Source of the DNA: Trematomus loennbergii
Taxonomy: Eukaryota; Chordata; Actinopteri; Perciformes; Nototheniidae
Assembly (NCBI GenBank): GCA_012861695.1
Contig: JAAOOA010000027.1
Span: 12,690,643-12,754,642 of the forward strand
Direction of reading: 5' to 3'
DNA: 64,000 nt
In this document: positions 32,270 to 44,686 of the stretch, one piece after another
Layout of the letters: each line of letters opens with the position of its first letter
Position numbering within the stretch: position 1 is the first letter of the stretch
Position numbers and translations under genes: made by a program
The notes under the pieces: model-generated
The model's database searches: none
The model's input: only the letters and a program-made list of their open reading frames with translations
Told to the model about the DNA's origin: nothing

Positions 32270-32420
32270 GTAGTCGTCACGACATGACTTTGCCAGGTCT
32301 GCTAACTTTGCTGATCCACTGAAACTGCATTCAGTAGAAGCTTCTGAATGCCGCACTTCGCGTCCTCCGAGTAAATCGCCAGAAGCGCCGAGACATCCTC
32401 ATCAATTCCACCTCCGATGA
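32270..32420 (-). pseudogene. Harbinger Myb-like protein, N-terminal exon, copy 1
   Basis: On the minus strand, codons for DEDVSALLAIYSEDAK and IQKLLLNAVSVD follow a damaged Trp-containing start; a frame change separates them from the KLADLAKSCRDDYE block before a GTAAA donor. The same exon is better kept at 54745-54880. The Trp/acidic pattern is that of a Myb/SANT-like (MADF-like) DNA-binding fold. Confidence 0.55.
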
Positions 32421-32730
32421 TTTATTTAGTGTTGCTATAATAACTGCTTTCACAAAAGTAATCTCTTCGGGTAAGCGAGCAAATACAATGGCCGCTTCCA
32501 AAAAAAATTCAGAGTCAAACGGCGTGGTTTGCATTCCGCACAGCCAATCAGACGTACGAACTTTTCTCCCACAACAGTCCCTGCTCTCTAGCAGGGACTG
32601 AAAAGCGGGTCGGACGAACTCATTTGAGCTACTTTAGTTCCTGGGGCTTTTTGGTGTGAACGCAAATATATCGTAGTTCTGATGAACTATTGTGGGAAAA
32701 GTACACCAAAGTACTCCGGTGTGAACGCAC

Positions 32731-33393
32731 TGTTTTTAACAACACACTAGAAGTACTTCATTGTATTGTAGGTGTAAGACTACTGAGTCAAGCAGTATCA
32801 ATATCATTAAGAACTAATGGTAAAATTGTCTTTTTATCATTCATCAAAGATAGCAGAAAACATGCATTATGTACTATGGAGGGGACTCAGTAAAAGTACT
32901 TCATTTTATTTCTGGTCGCAGTCAAACTAGTACCGAGTCCAACAGTGTCAGTTTTATTAAGAACTTATGATAACAAATATTTGTATCGATCATCAAATAT
33001 AGCAGGACAAAAAATGAAGAGCAGCTGAATTGAAAAAACAGTTGACCGCAGTGCAGAATCGCTGTAGTTTAAATCTCCTAACAAGTTGTCCATTTTAGAC
33101 ACAGGCTAATTATATTTACAGCAGTTAATAACATTCATTTTCTGGGCTCAATATATGTCTTGGCTGTTTTCGTTTTGATCGCTCAATTCACCTTGTTTAT
33201 ATTATCACCGTTCCAAGCACACGAGTGCTTTTGTTTTGAAATCACTTCCGTGAGTTTCGCCCAGCCCCTCGCTCCAAGGACCATTAGACCATTTAGTAAG
33301 GTAAAAAGCAAAAAGCAAAAACGCCTCGCTGACGCTCTTCCGTTTACTTGTTTAATAAAGAAAAACAATTGGACGGTAGATACACGGATTCTA
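32731..33393. other. Unassigned AT-rich interval
   Basis: Between the Harbinger end and the fold-back element I recognise no gene. A phrase related to 28985-29035 (CTAGTAC/TGAGTCCAACAGT) recurs at 32930-32950. Frames here show no family match. Confidence 0.4.
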
Positions 33394-34177
33394 TGTAAGG
33401 GATAATGTGCAGCGACGCGGTCATTATGGGTAAAAGAACACCGACAGGCAGATCAGGAGCCCGACGCGAAGCGGAGGGATCTAGATCGGCATGAAGGTGT
33501 TCTTTTACCCATAATGACCAAGTCGCTGCACATTATCCCGCTTATTACATGGCCACATTCTCAACAAAGTTATGATATGACTCCCAATATTAATTGAAAT
33601 GCTTTTATTGTTTTAGAAAATGTTTTTAATGATTAAAAACATAGTTGTAACTGATTTAAAATGACATTCATCCGCTACGAAAAATAGTCCGTTGTTGATG
33701 TTTGAACTAGGCTGTTGCAACGGCAGGAACTGCTTCGATAGCGTTTTTGAGGAGCTTTTTGATTACAGATTTGAAAACATCGTTGCTTGCTTTAAAAGTA
33801 GCACAATTCATTATGTCAAACCTTGGAAAGTATCTAGATATCCCTGCCCTAATGCAAAAGTAACTGGCAACTGAATATGTGTCGCCGTTTGATGTCTATG
33901 TCTGGACCGCTGCGTAAAAAGGAGGGTTTCTGTCCGTTAATTCTCCGCTGTTTCCTTGTCGCTCTTGTCTTGTCAGTTCGAAAAGCAAACTGCATGCAGT
34001 TTGCTTTTCTGCCAAACTGTATACAGTTCAATCGACCGGACTTCTTTCTGCAGATTTGAGCGTCCTTAACAACGGTCATAAATCCTTGACAGCGGTCTGT
34101 CTGTTCTGGATTAACAACGTGTCACGTGTTCTGAATTGACCAATCAGAATCGAGTATTCAACTAAACCATGTAATAA
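33394..34177. mobile_element. Fold-back repeat element, copy 1
   Basis: A left hairpin is formed by GGATAATGTGCAGCGAC (33401) and GTCGCTGCACATTATCC (33521-33538), with TCATTATGGGTAAAAGAACA also mirrored. The body then runs from TTATTACATGG to CCATGTAATAA (34177). The body is essentially identical to 42965-43696, where the right hairpin arm is missing. An internal palindrome AAAGCAAACTGCATGCAGTT lies near 33980. No protein was recognised. Superfamily unknown. Confidence 0.65.
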
Positions 34178-34470
34178 TGCTATATAAAAATGTTATGCAA
34201 AATGTCAATTAATCAATTAATCACATTCAACGTATATAACCCAATATCACAAATTACACATTTGTTTCAGGGGGCTTTACAGACTGTACAGCATGCAACA
34301 TGCTCTGTTTTCAGACCCATGCAGTGCACAAGAGAAACTCAACAATTAACGGGTAAAAATTAGAGAAATGTCTGGGAGAGCAACTGAAGAGGGATCCCGG
34401 TACAAGACGGACAGACATGCAAAAGAGGTTGTGTGTACAGAATAAACCTGCATTATTTGAATGTATAATT
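34178..34470 (+). pseudogene. Orphan 3' end of a lost APOL-like unit
   Basis: Colinear with the 3' UTR of copy B (24470-24760): shared phrases include ACACATTTG, TTTACAGACTGTACAGCATG, CAGACCCATGCAGTGCACAA and TGTGTACAGAATAAA. No exon 4 precedes it; the fold-back element abuts it. Together with the orphan exon 1 at 25217 it marks a sixth unit whose body was lost. Confidence 0.6.
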
Positions 34471-35207
34471 CTAGCTGTAGTGTTTTTAGAAGCACTTGGA
34501 TGTTTTTAAATGCCAATCAAAAAGGTGTGTCCTACTTGTTCAGTGTACTCTTACAATCTTGCATTAATGTTAAGTCATTAGGTGAAATGATATGAATTCT
34601 TTTGAAATAGGAAGAGATTTTTCATTGAAAAACAGCAGAATTTAAAAAATAATATTTACATAAAATAGAAAAGGCTGTAAAATCCAATAAAAGAGGTCTG
34701 TCCTATTTGGCCATGTAGTCATCATAACTATTATGGATTGAAAGTCACTGAAACACAACTACTGAAAGCTAATTACAAAACTGACATAATTATGTATTAC
34801 ATATGTAAATCAATTCAGCTTATCTTGTCAGCATATCAGTCATTACAGCATCATAAAGTAAAATGTTTATTTCGGACAGCCTTTTTTTAAAGTAATTTTT
34901 CTCAAGAAACCAAAAGGTGTGCTGCTTCCTTAAACCTTTCAACCCTCAGTCCAGGAATGGGTGGGGTGGTTTTACCTGGTGAGGTAGAGAAAAGAAAATG
35001 AAACCTAACACGTCAGCCCTTATGTCAACACAAGTCCTTAACAAGTAGTCTGGCGTTAGTGCTTTCAGCAGATTAGTCGTATAGTTTCTCGGGTCAGGGT
35101 TAGTTCCAGGTTAGATGTACAATATATTTCTGTTTTCATTTTAAACACGCAGGTGATAAGTTGTGGAGTCGAGGAACTGAAGAACGCACACTGTCAAGAG
35201 GAGAAAC
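34471..35207 (+). promoter_or_regulatory. Upstream region of copy C
   Basis: It is closely repeated before copy E (45275-46981), apart from a hAT insertion there. Shared phrases include AGGAATGGGTGGGGTGGTTT and AGTAGTCTGGCGTTAGTGCT. It probably contains the promoter; no core motif is assigned. Confidence 0.45.
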
Positions 35208-35221
35208 ATGTCTGCTGCAAG
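35208..35221 (+). CDS. APOL-like copy C, exon 1
   Basis: ATG TCT GCT GCA AG followed by GTAAAC. The preceding GAAGAACGCACACTGTCA is shared with copy E. Confidence 0.7.
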
Positions 35222-36055
35222 GTAAACAATATCGTTGAGACACTTTTGAACAGAAAAATACATTAATGAGTTTATTTTGTAGTACAGTAAGTGTCATTTT
35301 AGCTATTTCCACTGTGTTTTATAATAGTAAATACACGTAGGAAGTAATGTTAAAGTCTATCGTGTGATAAAAGGCAACAAACTGAAAAGTAGCCATAGCA
35401 CGGTCTCTTTGTTGTAGTTTAGTTTCTTTGCGTCACTCACTTTGTAGTTGCTTTTTGTCTCGGTGACTCGTGCAGGTGAAGCAGAACTCTTACTTCGGTT
35501 CAACTTCAGTATTGAGTTTACCCTGAAGATAAAGACAGGATTTCTGACTTTTTGTCTTAATGTTCCGCCACAGCAGATCAACACCGACGCTCCTCAGCAC
35601 AGAAATGGAGTTATTTGGTCAAATTATTTAGATATTTACCGCGGTGAAGTTAGCTTTAGGTTGGTCAATTGAAAGACAATCACGCCGGTTTCTGCTGCGT
35701 CTTTATACTGGACAAATAAGGCATTACCAAGTTTAATTTATTTGCATACCTTCCATTTCATGTTACCCAGTGACTCCAAATTCATAACAGATATCATTAC
35801 TGCACTTGACAAACAGGAAAAACGTTTTTTAATAATTCTGTCCACTTTCTAATTTATAGAGGAAGATTTTTACATTAAAGGTCCCCTATTATACTGTTTT
35901 TCATCAATATATTATAGGTCTCAGATATATACAAAACATGTCTCTGATGTGCTTGGCTCGAAATACCAAACAGATCATGCATTTTAGCATCCCATAAACC
36001 CCCTCTGTTTCAACCCTGTTTCTAAAGTGCTGATTCTCTGTCTGTTACTTTGAAT

Positions 36056-36405
36056 CAGCGTTTCTCAAAGTGTGGGGCGCGCCCCACTGGTGGGGCGCAG
36101 AGATGTGATAGGTGGGTCGCGAATGGACGCGATGAACGGGAGATTATCATTATTATTATTATTTTTTTTAATACATTTTTTGGACCTCAGGCCGGAATCG
36201 AACCTGGGTCCTCGCGGGCGGTAGTGGACTGTTACAGCCGGAGACTCGCAACGGGTGTTTGCAGCGGCGGATGCGGCGGCGGATGCGGTACCGGCGCAGC
36301 GGCGCCGTGAAAGTACACGGCCCACCTAAGGCAGCAGCCCACAAACGGCAGCGGCCCACCGGGAAAAGTCCCGAATCTCCCGATGGCCAATCCGAGCCTG
36401 CTCAC
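36056..36405. mobile_element. Fused hAT end fragments
   Basis: It begins CAGCGTTTCTCAAAGTGTGG, a hAT-like end, and finishes CCCGATGGCCAATCCGAGCC, the right end of the CAGGGGCGGACTGG family. Between them the minus strand has GGTTCGATTCCGGCC, similar to a tRNA B box. The piece appears to be a patchwork; no complete element could be drawn. Confidence 0.4.
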
Positions 36406-36524
36406 ACACACACACAACTGAAACCAAAAGAATTTACAAGTCGGGAAGAAAAGCAATGTGGAGCGGCACCTCACCACTTCATAAGGAGTTTAACCGTGAA
36501 ATATGTTTATTATTATTTTTTAAC

Positions 36525-37574
<1,050 letters not shown>

Positions 37575-38036
37575 TTTTTAACGCAAGCCGTCATCGCCAC
37601 GGAGGAGCACACAGCCTCTGTGAGCGAGCGAGACAGAGAGAGAGAGAGCGAGAGAGCTAGAGAGAGCACACCTTTATCTATTTAATATAGCCTAGTTGTA
37701 AAAAATAAAGTAAGAAATCATTCCAATGTGTACTATAGGACAGTAAAAAAAAAAAAAAAAGTTTAAAAGGAGAGTGATTAGTAAAATATGTATAAATAAA
37801 AGAAAGAATGCTAACTAGGTAACATAAGATAAGAATAAACAAGTTTAAATGATTTGTTATTGGTTGTGATCATATTCTAAAGATGTTTGGATTATTGAAA
37901 AGTATACAGCTCCCTTTCATATGAGTGTTGAGAGCTGTATCCATAAATTCATGTTGTGCTCAAAGTGCACCAGATTGATGCTTTTCACTCCCAACGCCCC
38001 TCTGCGAGACATTTGGTTAAAAAGAACACAATAGCC
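37575..38036. other. Interval between nested insertions
   Basis: A GA-rich run at 37626-37665, a poly-A run at 37747, and AT-rich sequence. No gene is seen. The end (GGTTAAAAAGAACACAAT) matches copy E at 51959. Confidence 0.4.
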
Positions 38037-38350
38037 GCTTTCACACCGAGTACTTTGCCGTTCTTAGTGCCGGCACTTAGTGCCCCCATGGAACTAAGAG
38101 CCGATCATGTTCACACCGGAATAAGTTCCCTGAGGGAAGATTACGCAAATGAGCCGCTGACGTCACTTCGTCTTCTTCTGCTTCGGGTTTACTGGCAGGC
38201 CGCAAACAACTTCACGGCGTATACTGCCACCCGAAGTCCCCGGCCAGAAGTCCCCGGAGTTGGGGACTGGCTTCAGTAGAAGCTGCTGGGACTCCCAGCA
38301 GCTTCTACTGAGGCCTTCCGAGTAAATCGCCAGAACGCCGACACCTCCTC
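38037..38350. mobile_element. Harbinger-related non-autonomous fragment
   Basis: Starts CTTTCACACCGAGTACTTTG and includes TGAGCCGCTGACGTCACTTC and GGTTTACTGGCAGGCCGCAA, all shared with the Harbinger copies at 29040 and 51987. On the minus strand a short piece of the Myb-like exon remains (38290-38350). A local palindrome, CAGTAGAAGCTGCTGG with its complement, lies at 38272-38312. Confidence 0.65.
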
Positions 38351-39167
38351 ATCACTCCACCGCTCCCATGTTTTTTTTTGTGTTGCCATAAATTATTCTC
38401 TCTCCGTTGGTGCGCGGGGCTAATGCTAATGCTAATAATGCTAATGGTTACACAAGGAAGAAAATCGTTATGACATCATAAAGTGGCCAAAATCTGATCA
38501 GCTAATTTTCAGACAGGTTTTTATATAAATGGATCAGGACAAAAAGTGAGAGAATCTTTTTTCCTGAAACTTTCAGAATCTCTTTACACAGAGGGGACAC
38601 ATGTTTATTTAAAAAAGACATTAAAAAGTGGATTTTGCATAATAGGTGACCTTTAATACATAAAAGTGCACAACAAAAGTCCTATCCAAACTGATGAATG
38701 TGGACTAAATTTCATTAAAAAAAAAGACATGTTTTTCTCTTGTTCATTGTACTTATACAATTCTGCAGTGACATTTGTTTCAGCATAATGGCCATTGGCC
38801 ACTTATATGAATCAGCATGGTGGTTTAGAAATAAGATATGTTTTGTCTCATAAAATGGTAATTTATTGATGGTCCTAAAGTAAAACCCTGTGTTTAAGTG
38901 CGAGGGGTTTCGGATGTGAGCCAATCCTCCTCTGACTGTCAACAGTCTGTGTAAATGGAAGAAAACCATAATCAAGGGCTGCCTGTGTTTTTAAGAATAA
39001 GTTTGATCAGAGGCTTTGGGCCGAGGGAATATTTGGTGGGGACACAAAGCTAGAGCTGGAGATATACGGTAGATCTTGTGATAAAAGACAACAACGGCAC
39101 AACGACAGTTCAGTTTGAATTTGTTTTGTTTTCCAATTTTACAAACTAATGATGTTTTGTGTTACAG

Positions 39168-39760
39168 AAAGGACCTCCAGGAGGCCTTGTGCTGCTACAC
39201 CGCAGACACCCTCATCGACATCGACACAGTGAAAGAATTCTGTGAGCAGAGTTCTAAATGGATACTAAAGAGGGAGAAAGAGTTGGATATGATGATTGAC
39301 ATCAAAACCAGGGCTGATAAAATTGACCTCTGCATCGGCCATGTTACCCAGTCACAGACCAGAGGTAAAGCCTTTCTGGAATATATGAAGAGCAAGGTAA
39401 CCCAGGGTACTGCAGACAGCAGGCGAGCAGAGCTGGAGGAGGAGCTGGCTGCTCTGCTGAAGTCCACTCTGGAAGGCCTGGAGGAGCTCGACTTCTTGGA
39501 TGCGGTGGAGAATCTGGCGGTCACCTCACTTCATTTGTTCATGGAAGAGAACCAGGTGTTACATCTGCCTGAAGAGATCAGCCCTGTAACGGTTCAGGTT
39601 GTCATCATTGCTGCACGGAAGATCTGCCCTCACCTCATCGAGTTTAAAAGAGATGCAGACGCCTTCTTCCGCCCCAAACTTCAGAATGTGAAGTGCTGGC
39701 ATATCAGCTGGACAAATACATAAGGACCACCGAGAACATCTGTGAGAAGTTAGAGAAAAG
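39168..39760 (+). pseudogene. APOL-like copy C, exon 2 (one-base deletion)
   Basis: It starts after GTGTTACAG and ends before GTAAAG, 593 bases. It matches copy A closely but lacks one codon (the Cys of LDCFLD) and one G near 39690, so the frame ends early at 39721-39723. Confidence 0.75.
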
Positions 39761-39842
39761 GTAAAGAGGCATGTCCTTAAAATAATATGCACATTTAGCA
39801 AATAAACATCTATGATAAAAAATATTTTCCTGTTTTTCACAG

Positions 39843-39962
39843 CTCCTTCTGTGACTTTTGCCTGAAGATGAACGACGATACTCTGGTAGACCTCGCTGTG
39901 GATTTGTCTGAAGACGACACACAAAGGATGCTTCATCACATTAATCAGCTCGAGGAACTCAG
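39843..39962 (+). CDS. APOL-like copy C, exon 3
   Basis: 120 bases, open, borders TTTTTCACAG and GTACTT. Protein sequence as in copy A. Confidence 0.75.
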
Positions 39963-40408
39963 GTACTTGTAACTCCTTTATGTGGTTTTTGTCAACACAT
40001 GAATGTAATGTATTTGGTTAGCAACTTACTTTACCTCTAGCGCTCTGTCGTGTCAAACTTAATCAATTTAATTGCCAGACTTTGGTTTGTCACCAAATTT
40101 CTGCAAAGGTTAAGACATTGCCTTTACCTCAGTATAGTGTTAATTAGCAAACATGCTGAACTAAGATGGTCACGCAATAACAATAACAATAACAAAATAA
40201 ATAAATACTTAAACAAAATGCAAAGGAGCTGGAGACACAGTATGAATACTGTGGACTCTTAACGTACATTTAGCTGCAACTGCAGGATTTTAGAGGTCAT
40301 GTTTTTACAATTTATAATCCAATGTGTTTCTACTGCATTTAAGGTTACCTACTAAAGTTTTCAAATGCATAATTTTCATTTGTATTTTTCTTCAATTCTC
40401 ATCATCAG

Positions 40409-41359
40409 GATGAACCAGAGCTTCCGGATGGTGTTCTTGTTTCAGGAGGACGAACCCTGCTCTGATTTCATCGATAAGTTTAAAGAGCGACAGCCGAGGA
40501 TGGAACAGTCTCTCAAGGACCTGGAGGAGCATGCTGTTCAGTTAGACAGGATGAATAGGGAGCAAAGATCTCCAGTGTGGCAGGCAGCTCAGTGGGGGCA
40601 GTAGGAGGTGTGCTCTCCATCGTTGGTTTGGCTTTAATTCCTGTAACAGCTGGAGTGTCTTTGGCTCTGACATTGACCGGGGTAGGCATGGGAATTACAA
40701 GCGGAGTCAACAGCGCTGTCACCACCGCCACAGAGATTGGAGTAAACCATACATATCAAAAGAAAGCCAGAGAAGTACTCGAGAGCTTCATGGAGGATGT
40801 GCAGTGTCTCCAGGATTGTCTGGAGGAGGTCACCAAAAGAGAAAAAATCCACATAGATGTTGTTCTCGGGGTCGGCAAGGTGCTAGCTAAAGTAGGTGTT
40901 ACTGGAAAAGGTATTGACTCATTAGTTGATGCAGCCTCTGCTTTCAAGCTGTTAAAAAGTGAAGAGCTGGCTGTGAGTGCTGGTAAAGTGGCAGTGCAGG
41001 AAGGGAAAGCTTTACGCAGCGTTCCCAGGGTGGCGTCAGATATCCCAGATATCGGTCAGGCAGCAGTCAAAGGGCCTCTTGCCCTCTCCAAGTCAGCCAG
41101 GGCCGGTCTCATTGGGCTCAATTCTCTGTTCCTCGGCATGGATATCTTCTTCATCTGTAAAGATAGCATGAGTCTGGCCAAAGGAAGGAGCGAGACTGAG
41201 GTCTCACAGTTTATCAGAGCCAGAGCAGCACTTTGGAGATCAGAGGTGGATTCAATGCAGACGATCCATGACCTCCTCTGCGAAGGTTTGAAGATATCGG
41301 AAGAAAACAAAGCTATCCTGAGACCAATTTTTCCAGAGAGGAAGATGAAAAAGCACTAA
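40409..41359 (+). pseudogene. APOL-like copy C, exon 4 (one-base deletion)
   Basis: It follows ATCATCAG. The N-terminal helix frame ends soon after a missing A near 40557. The downstream frame (40577-41359) is open and holds the core VGLALIPVTAGVSLALTL, the type 1 segment VVLGVGKVLAKVGVTGKGID, the RSVPRVASDIPDIG region, the second hydrophobic stretch LNSLFLGMDIFFICKDSM and the tail RKMKKH, which fits KxKxx. Confidence 0.75.
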
Positions 41360-42605
41360 GAAACCAAAGTGGACATTTCATCCAATGAAATCCAAGTGTT
41401 ATCAGATGAAATTTCGATGTTATCTGATGAAGACAATTACTGTATTTGTGTTCTATGTTGCCAAATCTGACACTTTAATCACATAAATGAGATCAGCTGA
41501 GTCCGTTGTGTATACAGAATAAATGAAGTACATTCTATAAGCTGTATGATCTGCATCATTTGTAAGTATAATTCTAACTGCCTTTTTTATTGCACAAATT
41601 AATCAATACAGTTTTAAACAGTTAAATGTTGTTTCTGTTCACTTCAATGTTGGATAGATTAAGATTTATAGATATCTATTTGAAGCATTTGGATGTTTTT
41701 AAATGATAGCATGATCTTAAATAATCTTCTCCAAGCTGCTCAACCACACCATTTATATTTATATGTTCCAATTTCTCGTAATGACAATACCTGCACCTGC
41801 ATTTTGCAATAATGTTGCCAAATGAAGTTTGAAAATATTAGTTAAGTTTAAATGTAAACATATTTGTGTTTATATTTGGAAATGTGTATTGTTGTATATG
41901 TATTGTTTGTACCACTATGACACTGCAGATATTATTTGTCTCTAACTTGTCTTATTATTTTATTGGTACTAGATGAGTATTTTGTAAATTGTGAATTTGT
42001 CATTTCTATATTTTATACATACGTATTAATTAATAGTATGCTATCTTTGGCTCTTTACTTGCTGTACAAATGTAGTGTGTACCCTCTGTGGGATGAATAA
42101 GGTGTTCATCTGATAACATCGATGTAGTTGTACATTACTGTGACCACTGGAGGGCAGTAAACCAACACGCCCCATGGTGTCAAACAAATAACACACTTCA
42201 GATTAAAACGTACAGAATGAAAAAAAATTACATGAGAGTGGTGATTTTACAAAAACAATTCATCACAAAGCAACAATTTATTACAGGGCTGTTCATTATG
42301 GAGCAGCGGTTCGTACTATAGACCGTGCTTTACTCTTTCGTCCCTCCTGATCTCCCCGCCGGGCGGTCCCCAAACAGAAAGCGAACCACAACCTTTGACA
42401 CGGTATTTTTAAACCTTGGTATGTAAACGTTAAATAAAACATCATTATAAACTGCACCAAAGGACCAGAAATTCATCTGTTTGTGTCTGCGTCTGGATCA
42501 CTCTCCAACCCTCCTGTGAAGTAATGGCAAAAGGATATAGGACATTGGAACATTAAAATTGCCATTACAGATTCTATCCTGTTTAGATTTTGCAGCAACT
42601 TCAGG
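41360..42605 (+). other. 3' flank of copy C and upstream of copy D
   Basis: 41360-41640 is 3' UTR related to the other copies. Beyond that I see AT-rich sequence with no gene. A phrase CCACTGGAGGGCAG at 42144 differs by one base from the CTCF core consensus. 42571-42613 (GATTTTGCAGCAACTTCAGG) matches the intron 3 sequence just upstream of exon 4 in copies A and B. Confidence 0.45.
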
Positions 42606-42613
42606 ATTTTAGA

Positions 42614-44374
42614 CAGGGACGTGCACAGACATTTGGAGGGGCTATTGCTCTAAACTGGAAAAAGGGCCTCCCCCCGATAAAAAACACAAGACCTTTTGAA
42701 AATTGTAACTTGTTTTTAATGTAAAAGAAACCAAACGATTATTACATCAACTACATTGAACAGTAATTCACATCTCATAACAAAATAAGCTGAGGCGACT
42801 ACTTGCATTCGGTAACTTGATTTTAAAAATGAAAACCAGGGACATTTTTTGTTTTGCGGTCCATATCTCATCAAAAATATCTAATGTTAGTAACTATTAA
42901 AGACAAAATGGGGACATTTCTATTCTAATGTAGTTTGACCATTGTAACTGCTGTGCAGACATACGTAAGGGATAATGTGCAGCGACGCGGTCATTATGGG
43001 TAAAAGAACACCGACAGGCAGATCAGGAGCCCGACGCGAAGCGGAGGGATCTAGATCGGCTTATTACATGGCCACATTCTCAACAAAGTTATGATATGAC
43101 TCCCAATATTAATTGAAATGCTTTTATTGTTTTAGAAAATGTTTTTAATGATTAAAAACATAGTTGTAACTGATTTAAAATGACATTCATCCGCTACGAA
43201 AAATAGTCCGTTGTTGATGTTTGAACTAGGCTGTTGCAACGGCAGGAACTGCTTCGATAGCGTTTTTGAGGAGCTTTTTGATTACAGATTTGAAAACATC
43301 GTTGCTTGCTTTAAAAGTAGCACAATTCATTATGTCAAACCTTGGAAAGTATCTAGATATCCCTGCCCTAATGCAAAAGTAACTGGCAACTGAATATGTG
43401 TCGCCGTTTGATGTCTATGTCTGGACCGCTGCGTAAAAAGGAGGGTTTCTGTCCGTTAATTCTCCGCTGTTTCCTTGTCGCTCTTGTCTTGTCAGTTCGA
43501 AAAGCAAACTGCATGCAGTTTGCTTTTCTGCCAAACTGTATACAGTTCAATCGACCGGACTTCTTTCTGCAGATTTGAGCGTCCTTAACAACGGTCATAA
43601 ATCCTTGACAGCGGTCTGTCTGTTCTGGATTAACAACGTGTCACGTGTTCTGAATTGACCAATCAGAATCGAGTATTCAACTAAACCATGTAATAAATAC
43701 TGATAAAATAGGGCCTATAACTAATTACCTTAAATAAACTCACTAATTAATGAAACCAGTTCAATACGCATTATTCTTATTCTTATTCTTATCATTCTTT
43801 ATGAGCGCAGTAACGGTAAGGTATCTAATTACTTAGTTATTTAGTATTCCATAACTTAATAACAGAGATGGTCAAACTAAAGTGGTAGAGATGGCAGAAA
43901 TCCTACAATGAAGCGGGACAGTGAACTGTTCACCCGTGAAAGGGCGATCAAGAAAAGAGAGCGAGCGGCCCCATTGAGGGTGTTTACAGATGAAAATACA
44001 TAGAAAGACAGAAGCACAATAACAACAAGTAGGCTATATTTAGGTGTTTTTTTGTAAATAACCGACGGTATCAAGAGGAGGTAAAGTCCCCTGGTTTGTC
44101 CCTTATACCCTAACTGCCATGATGAGACAACTCAAAATTAAGTTTCCAAAATCCGACACTGAGGTGGTCTTAACGCACCGGCAGATGACAGCGCTGACAA
44201 AGTGTGTTTCGCGCAGCGAGACGCTACAATACTAATTGTGGGCTTATCATATTGATTCGGCCACAACAGAAAAAGAAAAACAAACTCTCGCTCTCTCCAG
44301 AGGGGCAGGTCAGCCAAAAAGGCCAAACGGGCCGTTGCCCGGGCAACATTAGGCCGTACCTGTGCACGTCCCTG
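42614..44374. mobile_element. hAT element upstream of copy D exon 4
   Basis: Ends CAGGGACGTGCACAG and CTGTGCACGTCCCTG are a perfect inverted pair. The 8-base duplication ATTTTAGA flanks it (42606-42613 and 44375-44382). It interrupts the intron phrase 'caggattttagaggt' seen whole in copies A and C. It contains a copy of the fold-back element (42965-43696). No transposase domain was recognised in the remaining 1.0 kb. Confidence 0.9.
42965..43696. mobile_element. Fold-back repeat element, copy 2
   Basis: Nearly identical to 33394-34177 but lacks the right arm of the left hairpin (join at GATCTAGATCGG/CTTATTACATGG). It sits inside the hAT element. The same short frames occur in both copies unchanged, which shows recent copying rather than coding. 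Confidence 0.7.
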
Positions 44375-44686
44375 ATTTTAGAGGTAACTTTTGTTACTAA
44401 ATAGACTAAACTAGAAATTCATGATTCATTTTATGAGGACTCATTTTGAATGCACACTTGGGTTATGGTCCTTGTCCAGCAGAAGTAAATACTACTGTAT
44501 GTTTTCATTTATTTATGAAATATTTAGTTTTTTAATATTGATTTTATTGCTCTTTTTAGTCTCCTAATGTGTGTCAAAAAAGGAAATCCCAAATCTAATA
44601 TTTGTATATTATATTATGGGTTACATACTAATTGAGATTCATCATGTTAATTTGTATTTGTTAATTTCTTCAATTCTCATCGTCAG

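Larger units (their letters stand above)
29040..32730. mobile_element. PIF/Harbinger element, copy 1
   Basis: Ends are inverted: GTTCACACCAAGTACTTTTC at the left and a matching GAAAAGTACACCAAAGTACT with GGTGTGAACG at the right. It carries a transposase N-terminal remnant on the plus strand (29331-29980) and Myb-like protein exons on the minus strand (32400-30660), the usual two-gene layout of Harbinger. Two SINE copies sit inside. Close relative at 51987-55184. Confidence 0.8.

Noticed and set aside
33692..34079. Three short frames conserved exactly at 43211-43598
   Set aside because: Exact conservation covers the whole fold-back element including non-coding parts, so it reflects recent copying.
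36180..36250. Minus-strand tRNA-like B box GGTTCGATTCC
   Set aside because: There is no A box or full cloverleaf; it is a fragment in a patchwork of repeats.
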